DNA of 59,715 nucleotides, taken from Herbinix sp. (GTDB lineage Bacteria > Bacillota > Clostridia > Lachnospirales > Lachnospiraceae). The DNA is taken from contig JAQZBD010000013.1 of the NCBI GenBank assembly GCA_029239235.1, forward strand, positions 1-59,715, written 5' to 3'. Below are positions 45,062 through 54,190 of this stretch, piece after piece (positions within the stretch are counted from its first letter, which is position 1; each line of letters starts with the position of its first letter). The notes under the pieces were generated by a model, which was not told the origin of the DNA, did no database searches, and worked only from the letters and a program-made list of their open reading frames with translations. The translations under genes were made by a program, and so were the position numbers.

Positions 45062-46501
45062 CTATTCTCCAAGATAGGTATTTGCCCTTCCCTGTATCAG
45101 CTCTGTAGTTGCTCCCGCTGATTTATCCCCGTTGAAGAATGCTTTAGCTTCATCCCGAATGATTTTGTCGATATTCGGATCTGCATTGGCATAAGTATTT
45201 AACTTTGAGATAAACTTGTCTATATAGTCGATATCCGCTTGAGTCATGGCTGCCGGGCTTAATGAAATTTCTCCGGGGCCATCCAACTTCAACTTTATTT
45301 TATTTTTCATGCCTTTTGATGTATCTATAGCCAGCTTTGCTTTCTGCTGCTGTGCAGTTCTGTTTATTGGGAAACCGCCAATAGCTATACCACCTGATGC
45401 TCCAGGTTTCCCTTGCGACCCCTCTTCCAGCAATGCCTGTGATTGGATTTCATCTGACAAAAGCACCTTCAAAAATTCCCATGCTATTTCTGTATTTTTT
45501 GAATTCTTGTTTATGGCATAAAGGGAATTTGTAGTAAAGGTCCTCGAACCGTAATTGTCTGCAGAAGGAATATTGTAAAGGCTTAAATGGTCATTAAGTG
45601 CAGATTTCATAAACCAGTACATAAAATAATCATCGATGTTGCATGGATAGAATACTATCGATCCTCTGCCTGCAGCATCCAATACCGAAACCATATCTGT
45701 TTGTACATTGCTGTTGACTAGCTTTTCATCAGTAAATGCCTTCACTGTATTTAGCAGGTCTATGAAGCCCTCGGAAGTAAAGCTGGCTTTCTTGTTATCA
45801 GCGTCAATGTAGTTGATGTAGCTGCCGCCGGTAAATAGGTTCAGCATATCCATAGAGCTTACGCCGGGTAATGCTGCCCGGTTCCCCGCACCTGCGACCT
45901 CCTGCTGAGTCACTTTCTCCGAGGCTGATTTGAAATCATTCCATGTCCACTTACTGTCATCAATTTCTATTTCTTCCTGGTCAAGTATCTCCTGATTTGC
46001 CATCATAACATTGAAGGTAAAGCTCGTGGGCAGAACATACATGCTGCCGTTGGTTTTCAATGCATCGAAGATATTGGTGTAATATTTACTCATATCAAAG
46101 CTGCTGTCTTTAGCCATCAACTCACTTATATCAGCCAGTATATTCCTATCTATATAGTTCTCAAAGGGCAGCCCGGCAACTGACATAATGTCGGGCCCCT
46201 TGCCTGACATTATCTGCGTATTCAGGTTTTTCACATATGTTTCATTATCGCTGCTTGAAGAAGTCTGTATATCTATCCTGTACTCAGGGTGCTCCTCCTG
46301 GAACCTGCTTATTGCCATTTCAAGCTGTCTATTGGACGCAGGAACCGAAATGGTGATTAACTCCTGGCTCTTCACTGTACCGTCACCGCTCTGACTTACC
46401 TGCTCTGAGGTACTTTCGCTTTTCGGCCCGCAGGCAGCAAGACTTACTGTAAGAATCACCGCGAGTAACAGGCTAATAATCTTTTTATACATTTTTAACA
46501 T
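45062..46501 (-). CDS. extracellular solute-binding lipoprotein (family 1)
   Basis: 479 residues. Lipoprotein signal ISLLLAVILTVSLAACGPKS, then the SBP_bac_1 fold: QLEMAISRFQEEHPEYRIDI, IMSGKGPDIMSVAGLPFENY, YINYIDADNKKASFTSEGFI, WEFLKVLLSDEIQSQALLEE. Binds a sugar outside the cell for the two permeases of the same operon. The ATG at 46501 overlaps the preceding permease gene by 17 bp and follows GGAAAG; the longer frame has no ribosome binding site. Confidence 0.92.
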   Translation of the reverse strand: MLKMYKKIISLLLAVILTVSLAACGPKSESTSEQVSQSGDGTVKSQELITISVPASNRQLEMAISRFQEEHPEYRIDIQTSSSSDNETYVKNLNTQIMSGKGPDIMSVAGLPFENYIDRNILADISELMAKDSSFDMSKYYTNIFDALKTNGSMYVLPTSFTFNVMMANQEILDQEEIEIDDSKWTWNDFKSASEKVTQQEVAGAGNRAALPGVSSMDMLNLFTGGSYINYIDADNKKASFTSEGFIDLLNTVKAFTDEKLVNSNVQTDMVSVLDAAGRGSIVFYPCNIDDYFMYWFMKSALNDHLSLYNIPSADNYGSRTFTTNSLYAINKNSKNTEIAWEFLKVLLSDEIQSQALLEEGSQGKPGASGGIAIGGFPINRTAQQQKAKLAIDTSKGMKNKIKLKLDGPGEISLSPAAMTQADIDYIDKFISKLNTYANADPNIDKIIRDEAKAFFNGDKSAGATTELIQGRANTYLGE

Positions 46502-47891
46502 CACTTTCCTTTTCTTTGATATTACGAACAACATTTAAGAATATAAAAACCCATGCTACCAAAATGCCTTTTACATTTACCACATATGGCAGTCCCATCA
46601 AATAAGCTTCAACAGTCAAAATGCCCAATGAAATCAGAAAAAACAAACCTAATGCTGTTGTAAGCTTAAAGGTATCCATATTCCATTCCTTAAGCTCACG
46701 GAACCCTGCGTACAACAGCAGGAAGCCTAGTACGAACGAAACGCAGAGTAAAAGGTTCAGGAGCATATCGGCGGCATTAACAATCAGCTCCGCCTGGGGT
46801 GCAACATACCCCCTGTTTTGTACGCCTCCCTGGATGGCTGCCTTGATAAGGTCAGAATAATAAGAGATATTGATTAGCTCATCAGGAATGTTTTCAGGAG
46901 GAATATACAGTGTAAATCTTATCCCTATCCAAATTAACGCCATTCCTGCCAGTGAGAGCACCATTTCAAGTATACTGCCTCCAATTTCCCCCAGCTTGCT
47001 CTTTAGCACATTTGAAAAATAATCTGTCTTGCAGCTGTTCTTTATCAGTATATACAATTCCTTAGTAAGATTTTTTATATATGCCGCCAAGGAGAGCATT
47101 GCAGCGAGACCCAGTACGAATACCAGAAGTAGCGGCTTCTGCTCCATTAATGCAAGCTTAAGATTATAGTCACTGATATTATAGCTTGATGGGTCCTTGC
47201 CTATTTGCCTGATTGCAGCCGAAACTTCAGTGGTATTCTGATCCAGGGTATTGGCATTGACTGTTTTGATTTGAAGATCGGTAATACGTGCCGTAGTATC
47301 CAGCTCCAGCATAACTGAAGCAGATATGTATACGTCCGGCAAGCCGTCATCCGTCAATTTCCCTATGATTGAAGCTTCCTTTTCCACAACTCCGACTATA
47401 GTAAAGGCAGTATTGAAAATATCTATGGTTTTGCCTATAACCTTATCTGTTTTGAATATCTCCCAAGCCAGCTCTTCATCTATAAGGACAACCAGTGCTC
47501 CCTCCTCCTGCTGCTTTTGTGTTATATAGTTCCCCTCTTCCAGAACCCGACCTCTAAACTGCGTATATAGATAATCAATACCTGTCAGCGAGACCGGATA
47601 AACATTATCTCCATATACTGCTGAAGTACTGGCCATGCCCGATTGTGCAGTATAGCTTATATTCTTTGTTGACAACTCCTTCTCAAGCCTGTTTATATCA
47701 TCAATAGAAAAGGAGTTCTCTCCCTTCTGACCTACCTGTTTTTTTTCAGACACCAGCACCTTCTTCATGGAGTAAAATCCATTCAGCCGTACACATTCAT
47801 CAACTATTGCTTTACCCAATATTATCAGTGAAAGTATCAGTAGAATTCCTAAGAAGACCATGACCCATCCAGCTTTTATTCCCTTCATCAT
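46485..47891 (-). CDS. FtsX/MacB-like membrane protein
   Basis: 468 residues: one N-terminal membrane segment (AGWVMVFLGILLILSLIILG), a MacB-PCD-like extracellular domain (AVYGDNVYPVSLTGIDYLYT, ALVVLIDEELAWEIFKTDKV, VIGKTIDIFNTAFTIVGVVE), then four or more C-terminal membrane segments. The external domain and order are those of half an FtsX/MacB permease, but no ATPase gene is nearby. Between an HlyD-like gene and the solute-binding gene, AAGGAG before the ATG. Confidence 0.75.
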   Translation of the reverse strand: MMKGIKAGWVMVFLGILLILSLIILGKAIVDECVRLNGFYSMKKVLVSEKKQVGQKGENSFSIDDINRLEKELSTKNISYTAQSGMASTSAVYGDNVYPVSLTGIDYLYTQFRGRVLEEGNYITQKQQEEGALVVLIDEELAWEIFKTDKVIGKTIDIFNTAFTIVGVVEKEASIIGKLTDDGLPDVYISASVMLELDTTARITDLQIKTVNANTLDQNTTEVSAAIRQIGKDPSSYNISDYNLKLALMEQKPLLLVFVLGLAAMLSLAAYIKNLTKELYILIKNSCKTDYFSNVLKSKLGEIGGSILEMVLSLAGMALIWIGIRFTLYIPPENIPDELINISYYSDLIKAAIQGGVQNRGYVAPQAELIVNAADMLLNLLLCVSFVLGFLLLYAGFRELKEWNMDTFKLTTALGLFFLISLGILTVEAYLMGLPYVVNVKGILVAWVFIFLNVVRNIKEKESDVKNV

Positions 47892-47900
47892 ACCAGCTCC

Positions 47901-49172
47901 TTAATCGACAACTATGACGGGAGAGCCGTCAGATAATTGCTTGTCACTGTCCGATATTACCTTATCCGATTTGTTTACCCCGCTCAGAACCGCAGTTTTT
48001 GTATTATCTGAATCACCTATGCTAACAGGTACTCTTTCTACATAAAATTCGTTTCCCAGAGGGCCTTCCCTCTCCTTAAGCACATATACGAAGAATCCTT
48101 TAGTGTCCTGGCCAACTGCAGAATTAGATACAAGGACATTATAGGAGCCTATGCTCTTTTTGATATCAGCAGTACCAATCTCTCCTCCGACTAATCCCTC
48201 TGAAGGAATGTCAATCAACACATTCTTTTTTACTCCGATCTGTTGCTGGTTATCGCTGATCTGATTCACTTTTCCTTGTATGGTTATATCATTTAAAGAA
48301 TTTATCGATATCTTGGCTTCATCACCCGGTTCCAAATATTCTGCAGCACTTATATTAACAGTGGCAACAAATTGGAAGCCTTTGCCTGTATCCGCAATTC
48401 TGTACAATGGTTGGGAAGCAGTCAATCTCATACCTTCTGAGTAATATAGCTGGGTAACTACTCCGTCACAGGGGGATGTTACTATGCTCATGTTCATTTC
48501 TTTAGTAAGCTCGGCTATCTCTCTCTCCGCCATACTAATATCGAGCTTTGTGCTTTCAATGTCCCTTTTGTTCGCATTTACTGCCTTATCCTTGTTGTTT
48601 TTTGCAATCTCATAGTCCAGTTTGGCATTTTCCAGGTCTGCTTCCGCGTCAGCCAAACTTATTGAAGTTATTGCACCGACTTCAAACAAAGCCTTGCTAC
48701 TGTCGCAATTTTTCTGGGTTTTATCCACATTCTGCCGTGCAACCTGGACAGCTTTATCCATGATCATCAGACTTTCCGGTGAGCCAGCCTCCATCATCTC
48801 TTCAAGCAGCAGCTTTTTCTGAGCATATTTATCCTGCTCATCCTCCAGTTGGCTTTCTATATCGCTTGTATCAAGAGTCATAAGGGTCTGCCCCTGCTTC
48901 ACGCTGTCGCCTACTTCAACTTCGACCCCAGTTACCTTCATAATGCTGCTTACATACAGCTCCTGGGTAATATTAGCTTCTACACTCCCTGTACCCGTAA
49001 CTTCCTTGATCAATGCCCCGTTTGACGGAGTTTCATAACTTACCTTAGGCAGTGTAAAGTTATTAATAGTTCTTGAAAAAAAAGTCAAAATAAACATTAT
49101 TACAAAAAATATATTTGTTGCTCTTCCTGTCAGCTTTTTCCTCTTGATATTTACATCATCTAATACGCTCAT
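47901..49172 (-). CDS. HlyD/MacA-type membrane fusion protein
   Basis: 423 residues. One N-terminal membrane segment (IFFVIMFILTFFSRTI), a split lipoyl domain (VEVGDSVKQGQTLMTLDTSD ... IVTSPCDGVVTQLYYSEGMR), a long coiled coil between them (about 100-200), then the beta-barrel and membrane-proximal domains. Such adaptors assemble with MacB-type permeases, which supports reading the next gene as its partner. It ends 10 bp before it. Confidence 0.9.
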   Translation of the reverse strand: MSVLDDVNIKRKKLTGRATNIFFVIMFILTFFSRTINNFTLPKVSYETPSNGALIKEVTGTGSVEANITQELYVSSIMKVTGVEVEVGDSVKQGQTLMTLDTSDIESQLEDEQDKYAQKKLLLEEMMEAGSPESLMIMDKAVQVARQNVDKTQKNCDSSKALFEVGAITSISLADAEADLENAKLDYEIAKNNKDKAVNANKRDIESTKLDISMAEREIAELTKEMNMSIVTSPCDGVVTQLYYSEGMRLTASQPLYRIADTGKGFQFVATVNISAAEYLEPGDEAKISINSLNDITIQGKVNQISDNQQQIGVKKNVLIDIPSEGLVGGEIGTADIKKSIGSYNVLVSNSAVGQDTKGFFVYVLKEREGPLGNEFYVERVPVSIGDSDNTKTAVLSGVNKSDKVISDSDKQLSDGSPVIVVD

Positions 49173-49230
49173 ACTATGTGCCTACCTCCAATCCAATCTT
49201 CCATAATCTATGTTTCCAGTGATTATTAAC

Positions 49231-50124
49231 TCAACCTTTAAGCCCTGAAAGCTGAATTCCTTGAACCAGGTAGTTCTCGCCATATAGGAAGATCAGTAGC
49301 ATCGGCAGCATATATATGGTTGATGCGGCAAAAGCTATCCCCATTTCACCACTATTTATGCTGGACAAGTATGTCGACAGCGGATGCATATTTATATCCT
49401 GAAGGAATATCAGTGGCTGCTCCACCATATTCCAATTGTCTATGAATACCAGGATTGCAAGTGCTGCCAGCCCTGTTTTCGACATAGGCAGAATAATGCT
49501 GAAAAATATTCTGAGCTGGCTGGCTCCATCAACCTTTGCAGACTCTACGTATGCATCCGGTATATACATCATGAACTGTCTCATAAGAAATACACCAAAT
49601 GTACCAAAAATTCCAGGCAGTATGATGGACCAATAGCTCCCTACAATCCCCAGCCCACTGGCCATGATATAGTTTGGAACCAGCGTGACCTGGAAGGGCA
49701 TCATCATGATGATGACATATGTAAAAAACAACTTATCACGGAAAATAAACTCCAGCTTCGCAAATGCATATGCAGCCATGGATGAGACCAGTATCTGCCC
49801 CAGTATTATCGGAACAACAATTATCAGCGAGTTCCAAAACTTAATCAGAAATTGTGTTCTTTTTATCAGAGCCGTGTAGTATTGTGTCAAAGTCACCATA
49901 TCCGGAATCAACTTGACATTAGCATATTTCCCGGATAAGACACTTTCCTGCTCACCGCTGCTTGAGGTTACCATACTGTAACTGTTTTCTATCTCCTGCT
50001 CACGCATGAAAGAATTGATAACAGTCAGTATAAGAGGGAATAGAAACACGACAGCCATGGCAAGCAGAACAACTGACAGTGCTGCCTTTGTAAGTTTTTT
50101 CTTTATATGCTTAGTAGCCTGCAT
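49231..50124 (-). CDS. carbohydrate ABC permease (MalG type)
   Basis: 297 residues, six membrane segments, with the EAA loop AYVESAKVDGASQLRIFFSI facing the ATPase. The N-terminal FLFPLILTVINSFMREQEIE and the C-terminal YLVQGIQLSGLKG are typical CUT1 features. Works with the next gene and the solute-binding protein. AGGAGG upstream. No cognate ATPase in the window; CUT1 systems often share an MsmX-like ATPase. Confidence 0.93.
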   Translation of the reverse strand: MQATKHIKKKLTKAALSVVLLAMAVVFLFPLILTVINSFMREQEIENSYSMVTSSSGEQESVLSGKYANVKLIPDMVTLTQYYTALIKRTQFLIKFWNSLIIVVPIILGQILVSSMAAYAFAKLEFIFRDKLFFTYVIIMMMPFQVTLVPNYIMASGLGIVGSYWSIILPGIFGTFGVFLMRQFMMYIPDAYVESAKVDGASQLRIFFSIILPMSKTGLAALAILVFIDNWNMVEQPLIFLQDINMHPLSTYLSSINSGEMGIAFAASTIYMLPMLLIFLYGENYLVQGIQLSGLKG

Positions 50125-50131
50125 AACTTTA

Positions 50132-51013
50132 TCAACCTCCTATTGTACTGTTGATTCTTCTTTGAATCCTGAATAAAAACAGTACAAGTATGTAAATGAC
50201 AACAGCCATGATAAATGCAGCTGATGTTAACATCTGGTAATCCAAGGATGCAAATTTGTTGTTCATATAATGTTGCAGCATATAAATGCTGTCATGAGGA
50301 TATGCCCCGGAAATCAGATATACCTCCCTGAACACCTTGAAGGAATTGATTATAGACATTACGAATACGAAAAATGTAGTAGGTGTCAGATAAACCAGTG
50401 TGATATTTGTAAACTTGTGCCAATTGCTCGCTCCATCGATGTCGGCAGCTTCGTAATATTCCGGCGGTATATTTTGAAGGCCTGCGAGAAACAGTACCAT
50501 ATTATACCCGGTGTTCTTCCACATATAGACTATTACGACCACAATCCTGGCAAGATCAGTCTTCATCCAGTCTACCGGTAATAATCCAAGGGATGAAATA
50601 ACAGCATTGAGAGAGCCGTTAATATCAAACAATATCTGCCATACCAGAACAACAGATGCGACCGGAACCACCAGGGGTATGATAAAACCCATACGTATAA
50701 TATTCCTGCCGTAAATCCTCCTGTTAAGCAGCAGAGCAAACTCAAGAGAGAACAGAATATTGAGAGGAACTGCAATTGCTGTAAAAACCATGGTATTATA
50801 TCCGGCCTTTAAAAAAACAGTATTCCTCAAGAGATCGATATAGTTTGCCAGCCCAACGAAATTGCCACCCACCGGACTGTCTACCAATGAATAATATAAC
50901 CCGCCTACAAAGGGTACAAAGAAAAAGATCAAAAACCCGATAAGACTTGGTGCAAGAAAGAATAGCGCTGTTTTGTTATTATATTTTTTTCCTGTCTTTA
51001 ATAATGCTGACAT
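50132..51013 (-). CDS. carbohydrate ABC permease (MalF type)
   Basis: 293 residues, six membrane segments, with the EAA loop EYYEAADIDGASNWHKFTNI. First gene of the operon; the start at 51013 (MSALLKTG) lies 7 bp after GGAGG; the longer frame to 51040 has no advantage. VanR-like boxes lie about 190-220 bp upstream, with a hairpin between. Confidence 0.93.
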   Translation of the reverse strand: MSALLKTGKKYNNKTALFFLAPSLIGFLIFFFVPFVGGLYYSLVDSPVGGNFVGLANYIDLLRNTVFLKAGYNTMVFTAIAVPLNILFSLEFALLLNRRIYGRNIIRMGFIIPLVVPVASVVLVWQILFDINGSLNAVISSLGLLPVDWMKTDLARIVVVIVYMWKNTGYNMVLFLAGLQNIPPEYYEAADIDGASNWHKFTNITLVYLTPTTFFVFVMSIINSFKVFREVYLISGAYPHDSIYMLQHYMNNKFASLDYQMLTSAAFIMAVVIYILVLFLFRIQRRINSTIGG

Positions 51014-51109
51014 CCTCCATCCTCCTGCGGTATAATTCACTTCTAAGTCATATGTCTTACTTTAATCAAACATATGAAGCTTTCTAAGCATTTACATGAT
51101 CTATTTTCT

Positions 51110-51240
51110 TTTCATCTCCGGTGCCCTCTTTCTGAAATTATGAAAGCTATCCGATTCGATAACTTCATTCTACCGAAGAGGGATAGCCTTTGTTTAAATA
51201 ATTTCTTATTAATATCTTAAATTTTCCTTATGAACGCCTT
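51110..51240 (-). promoter_or_regulatory. VanR-like boxes and hairpin before the sugar-ABC operon
   Basis: Minus strand: TTCATAAGGAAAA, TTTAAGATATT, AATAAGAAATT at about 11-bp steps (51203-51236), then an inverted repeat GGCTATCC...GGATAGC (51145-51188) whose inside TCGGTAGAATGAAGTTATCG matches the hairpins upstream of vanH and the VanZ-family gene. Confidence 0.62.
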
Positions 51241-51249
51241 ATTTTTTAA

Positions 51250-51534
51250 GTACTTCCCGTAAACCGTGAAAGCATCAATGAAATAATACTTCTCAGTCTA
51301 GCAATTACCTGTAACTCCTGCGGCAACCAAAATATATCAGTTCTATTTGTCAGTCGAGGATTCTTGGAATTAATATTAATTCATGACCTATAAGCAATTT
51401 AACTTTACGTCCTTGCCGCAATGTAATTCCCGTACAAAAAGCGCCATACTTTCTGACACGCTTCCAGAGCGTAAACAGGAAGTTTGCGCTGTAATTGTAC
51501 CAGTTACAGAACTTAAGAACTTGTTTAAAATAGC
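51250..51534. other. intergenic region without a supported gene
   Basis: No ribosome binding site with an ORF, no repeat and no strong hairpin is visible between the sugar-ABC promoter and the hairpin of repeat copy K. Confidence 0.35.
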
Positions 51535-51641
51535 AAACCTCTGTTGCTTAATAACAACAGAGGTTTCATTGTTTTTCTCTCTTACTCCCTAACCACCAAA
51601 GCTACGGCCTCACAGTGGATGGCGTGTTCTTGTTAGCTTAT
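51535..51641 (-). repeat. dispersed repeat copy K with terminator
   Basis: The repeat at 51582-51641 is near-consensus; the minus strand reads EHAIHCEAVALVVRE followed by a stop. The hairpin AAACCTCTGTTG/CAACAGAGGTTT (51535-51566) is nearly the same as at copy F. Confidence 0.88.
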
Positions 51642-51701
51642 AGTTACACCCTTTACACAATAACCGCTAACGTCGTATCTGGCACTTATTTTCCAACCTA
51701 T

Positions 51702-53939
51702 TTACAAGTATTTCGCAGTAATAGACTCCTTGCAGTTTCTCAAGTTACCAGGTGTTCCTTCAAATAAAATCTGTCCGCCTCTGCTGCCGCCTTCAACACC
51801 TACATCGATAACCCAGTCAGCATTACGAATTACATCAAGGTTGTGTTCTATGACAACAACTGTATTTCCCTTATCAACAAGACGGTCTATAATGGTCAAA
51901 ATACTGGTGATATCAGACATATGCAAACCAGTTGTAGGCTCATCCATGATATAAATATTACCCTTTTTACTTAATTCCTTGGCAAGTTTTAAGCGTTGAC
52001 ATTCTCCACCGGAAAGGGTGTCTAAAGGCTGTCCTAGCGTCATATAATGCAGACCCACATCCGCGATATGCTTAAGCTTATTGATGATTTCTTTTTGCGT
52101 AAAGAATTCAACAGCTTCTGCGATTGTCATTTCTAGTACTTCAACAATGGATTTGCCATTATATTTATACTGCAAAACCTTATGCTTAAACCGTTTGCCA
52201 CCACATTCCTCACAGATGGTTTCAACTGAGTCCATAAAGGAAAGATCTGTTTCTATATAACCTCGCCCTTTACAAGCCTCACATGCACCTTCTGAATTAT
52301 AACTGAACAATCCGGCGCTTACCTTGTTTTCATCAGCAAATAACTTGCGTATTTCATCCATTATTCCAGTAAAGGTCGCTGGATTCGAACGTAGATTTGC
52401 GCTGACTGCTGACTGGTCGATAATGATGGCATCTTTATATTCCTTCGCAAAGACACAGTTAACAAGTGTAGACTTGCCGGAACCTGCCACTCCTGTAACA
52501 ACAGTGAATATCCCTTTGGGTATTCTCAAACTGACATCTTTCAAATTGTGCAAGCTACTCTTTTTTGTTTCATAGAAGTCATTGCTTGTCCTTGGCTTAC
52601 TCTTAATCGGCAGACTCCTGACCATATATTCACCTGTAAGAGTCTTGGCTTTCAGAAGGTCGCTATAGCTGCCTTCAAACATAATCCTTCCACCCTTGGC
52701 ACCTGCCTTTGGACCAACATCAACAATATGATCTGCTGTCTTTATAACGTCTGGGTCATGCTCAACTACAATCACTGTATTTCCTTTATCTCTTAATTTG
52801 ACTAATAATTCATTCAATCTATGGACATCTCTTGGATGCAAGCCAATACTTGGTTCATCAAAAATATATATCACATTCATCAGGCTGCTTGTAAGATGCT
52901 TAACCATTTTAACACGTTGTGACTCACCACCAGATAAAGTGGATGTTTCTCTGTCCAAGCTTACATAATCTAGCCCTATATGAATCAAATCATTTAACCG
53001 TTCGGACAAATTATCAATTATAGGTTTTACTTTTTTATCCTCAATCTTTTGAACCAGTTCTAGAAGTGAATCTACCTGCATTGCAGTTAAATCAGCGATT
53101 GTATACCCCATTATCCTTGATGATAATACCAATTCATTATATCGTTTTCCACAGCAATCAGAGCATTGTGCTTCCGTTACAAAAGGCATAATCTTCTTTT
53201 TGGATGCTTCTGATTTCTCACCTTCTGTTTTTATGTTTTGCCTAATAAATCTCTCGACTAATCCCTCATAGGTAGTATTCATGCCCTCAACAATTGCGGA
53301 TTTTATTTTTTCTGGTTTGCAAAAAACCAGCTTATCATATTCCTCTTTTGTATAATCCTTAACCTTTTTATCACAATCAAAAAAGCCTGTTGATGCATAC
53401 ATTTTCCATTGCCAAGTTCCTACAGCAAAACCCGGAAGTAAAATTGCACCTTCGTTTAATGATTTTTCTTTATTCAAAGCCTTGTCAATATCCAATGTAA
53501 CGATCCTGCCAATGCCTTCACACGTCTTGCACATACCATTTGGATCATTAAATGAAAAATAGTTGGATGGCCCGATATGTGGCTGCCCCATACGTGAAAA
53601 TAATAATCGTATTAATGGATTAATATCTGTAATTGTACCCAATGTTGAACGGGAGTTTCCACCAATTCTTTTTTGATCAACAATAATCGCCAGTGATAAG
53701 TTTTTGATCTCATCAACATCAGGATGACTATACTTCGGCATAAACCCTTGAATAAATTTGCTGAAGGTTTCATTTAACTGCCTTCCAGCTTCCTGAGCAA
53801 TTGTTTCAAAAACAATGGATGATTTGCCGGAACCCGATACCCCTGTAAAAATTGTGATCTGTCCCTTTGGTATTTTTAAATTAAAATTTTTTAGGTTGTT
53901 AGCCCTTGCGCCTAAAATTTCAATAAATTCGTATCCCAT
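51702..53939 (-). CDS. UvrA-like ABC ATPase (class II, resistance type)
   Basis: 745 residues. Two UvrA-type ATPase halves: Walker A GVSGSGKSSIVFETIAQEAG and GVAGSGKSTLVNCVFAKEY, signature LSGGESQRVKMVKHL and LSGGECQRLKLAKEL, Walker B YIFDEPSIGLHPRD and YIMDEPTTGLHMSD; zinc-binding pairs CKTCEGIG, CSDCCGKR, CEACKGRG, CEECGGKR. It is about 200 residues shorter than repair UvrA and lacks most of the UvrB-interaction region, like the UvrA2/DrrC proteins linked to resistance to DNA-binding drugs. Divergent from a double-MerR regulator. Confidence 0.9.
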   Translation of the reverse strand: MGYEFIEILGARANNLKNFNLKIPKGQITIFTGVSGSGKSSIVFETIAQEAGRQLNETFSKFIQGFMPKYSHPDVDEIKNLSLAIIVDQKRIGGNSRSTLGTITDINPLIRLLFSRMGQPHIGPSNYFSFNDPNGMCKTCEGIGRIVTLDIDKALNKEKSLNEGAILLPGFAVGTWQWKMYASTGFFDCDKKVKDYTKEEYDKLVFCKPEKIKSAIVEGMNTTYEGLVERFIRQNIKTEGEKSEASKKKIMPFVTEAQCSDCCGKRYNELVLSSRIMGYTIADLTAMQVDSLLELVQKIEDKKVKPIIDNLSERLNDLIHIGLDYVSLDRETSTLSGGESQRVKMVKHLTSSLMNVIYIFDEPSIGLHPRDVHRLNELLVKLRDKGNTVIVVEHDPDVIKTADHIVDVGPKAGAKGGRIMFEGSYSDLLKAKTLTGEYMVRSLPIKSKPRTSNDFYETKKSSLHNLKDVSLRIPKGIFTVVTGVAGSGKSTLVNCVFAKEYKDAIIIDQSAVSANLRSNPATFTGIMDEIRKLFADENKVSAGLFSYNSEGACEACKGRGYIETDLSFMDSVETICEECGGKRFKHKVLQYKYNGKSIVEVLEMTIAEAVEFFTQKEIINKLKHIADVGLHYMTLGQPLDTLSGGECQRLKLAKELSKKGNIYIMDEPTTGLHMSDITSILTIIDRLVDKGNTVVVIEHNLDVIRNADWVIDVGVEGGSRGGQILFEGTPGNLRNCKESITAKYL

Positions 53940-54037
53940 ATTTTCCTCCTGTTAAATACACTTAAATATAATATTACCATACTGCCATAGGATTTTTTTA
54001 GATTTCTGACCTCAATGGCAATCTCTGACTTTACCAT
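53912..54037 (-). pseudogene. ABC-ATPase N-terminal remnant or upstream ORF of the UvrA-like gene
   Basis: A 41-codon ORF with an excellent ribosome binding site (GGAGGTG, 7 bp before ATG at 54037). It starts MVKSEIAIEVRNLKKSYGS, a classic ABC ATPase N-terminus, and then departs. It runs into the UvrA-like gene start in another frame. Probably a deletion remnant of a transporter gene, though its translation would pass over the uvrA-like start and could affect it. Confidence 0.6.
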
Positions 54038-54133
54038 ATTTTGCACCTCCATTTTCGATTATAATTAAATTTTATAACATTAATGCAAGAGCTAAAGTTT
54101 ATGTATTTATACATCAGTAAATCAAAGATTGTA

Positions 54134-54169
54134 TTGACCAAACATTATAGTATAAGTATAATGTTTGGT
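54134..54169 (+). promoter_or_regulatory. promoter and operator of the double-MerR gene
   Basis: TTGACC (54134-54139), 17-bp spacer, TATAAT (54157-54162). A perfect inverted repeat with 13-bp arms, ACCAAACATTATA (54137-54149) and its complement (54157-54169), covers both elements, so binding there should control this promoter and possibly the divergent uvrA-like gene. Confidence 0.78.
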
Positions 54170-54190
54170 ATTAGCTATGGAGGTGTTATT

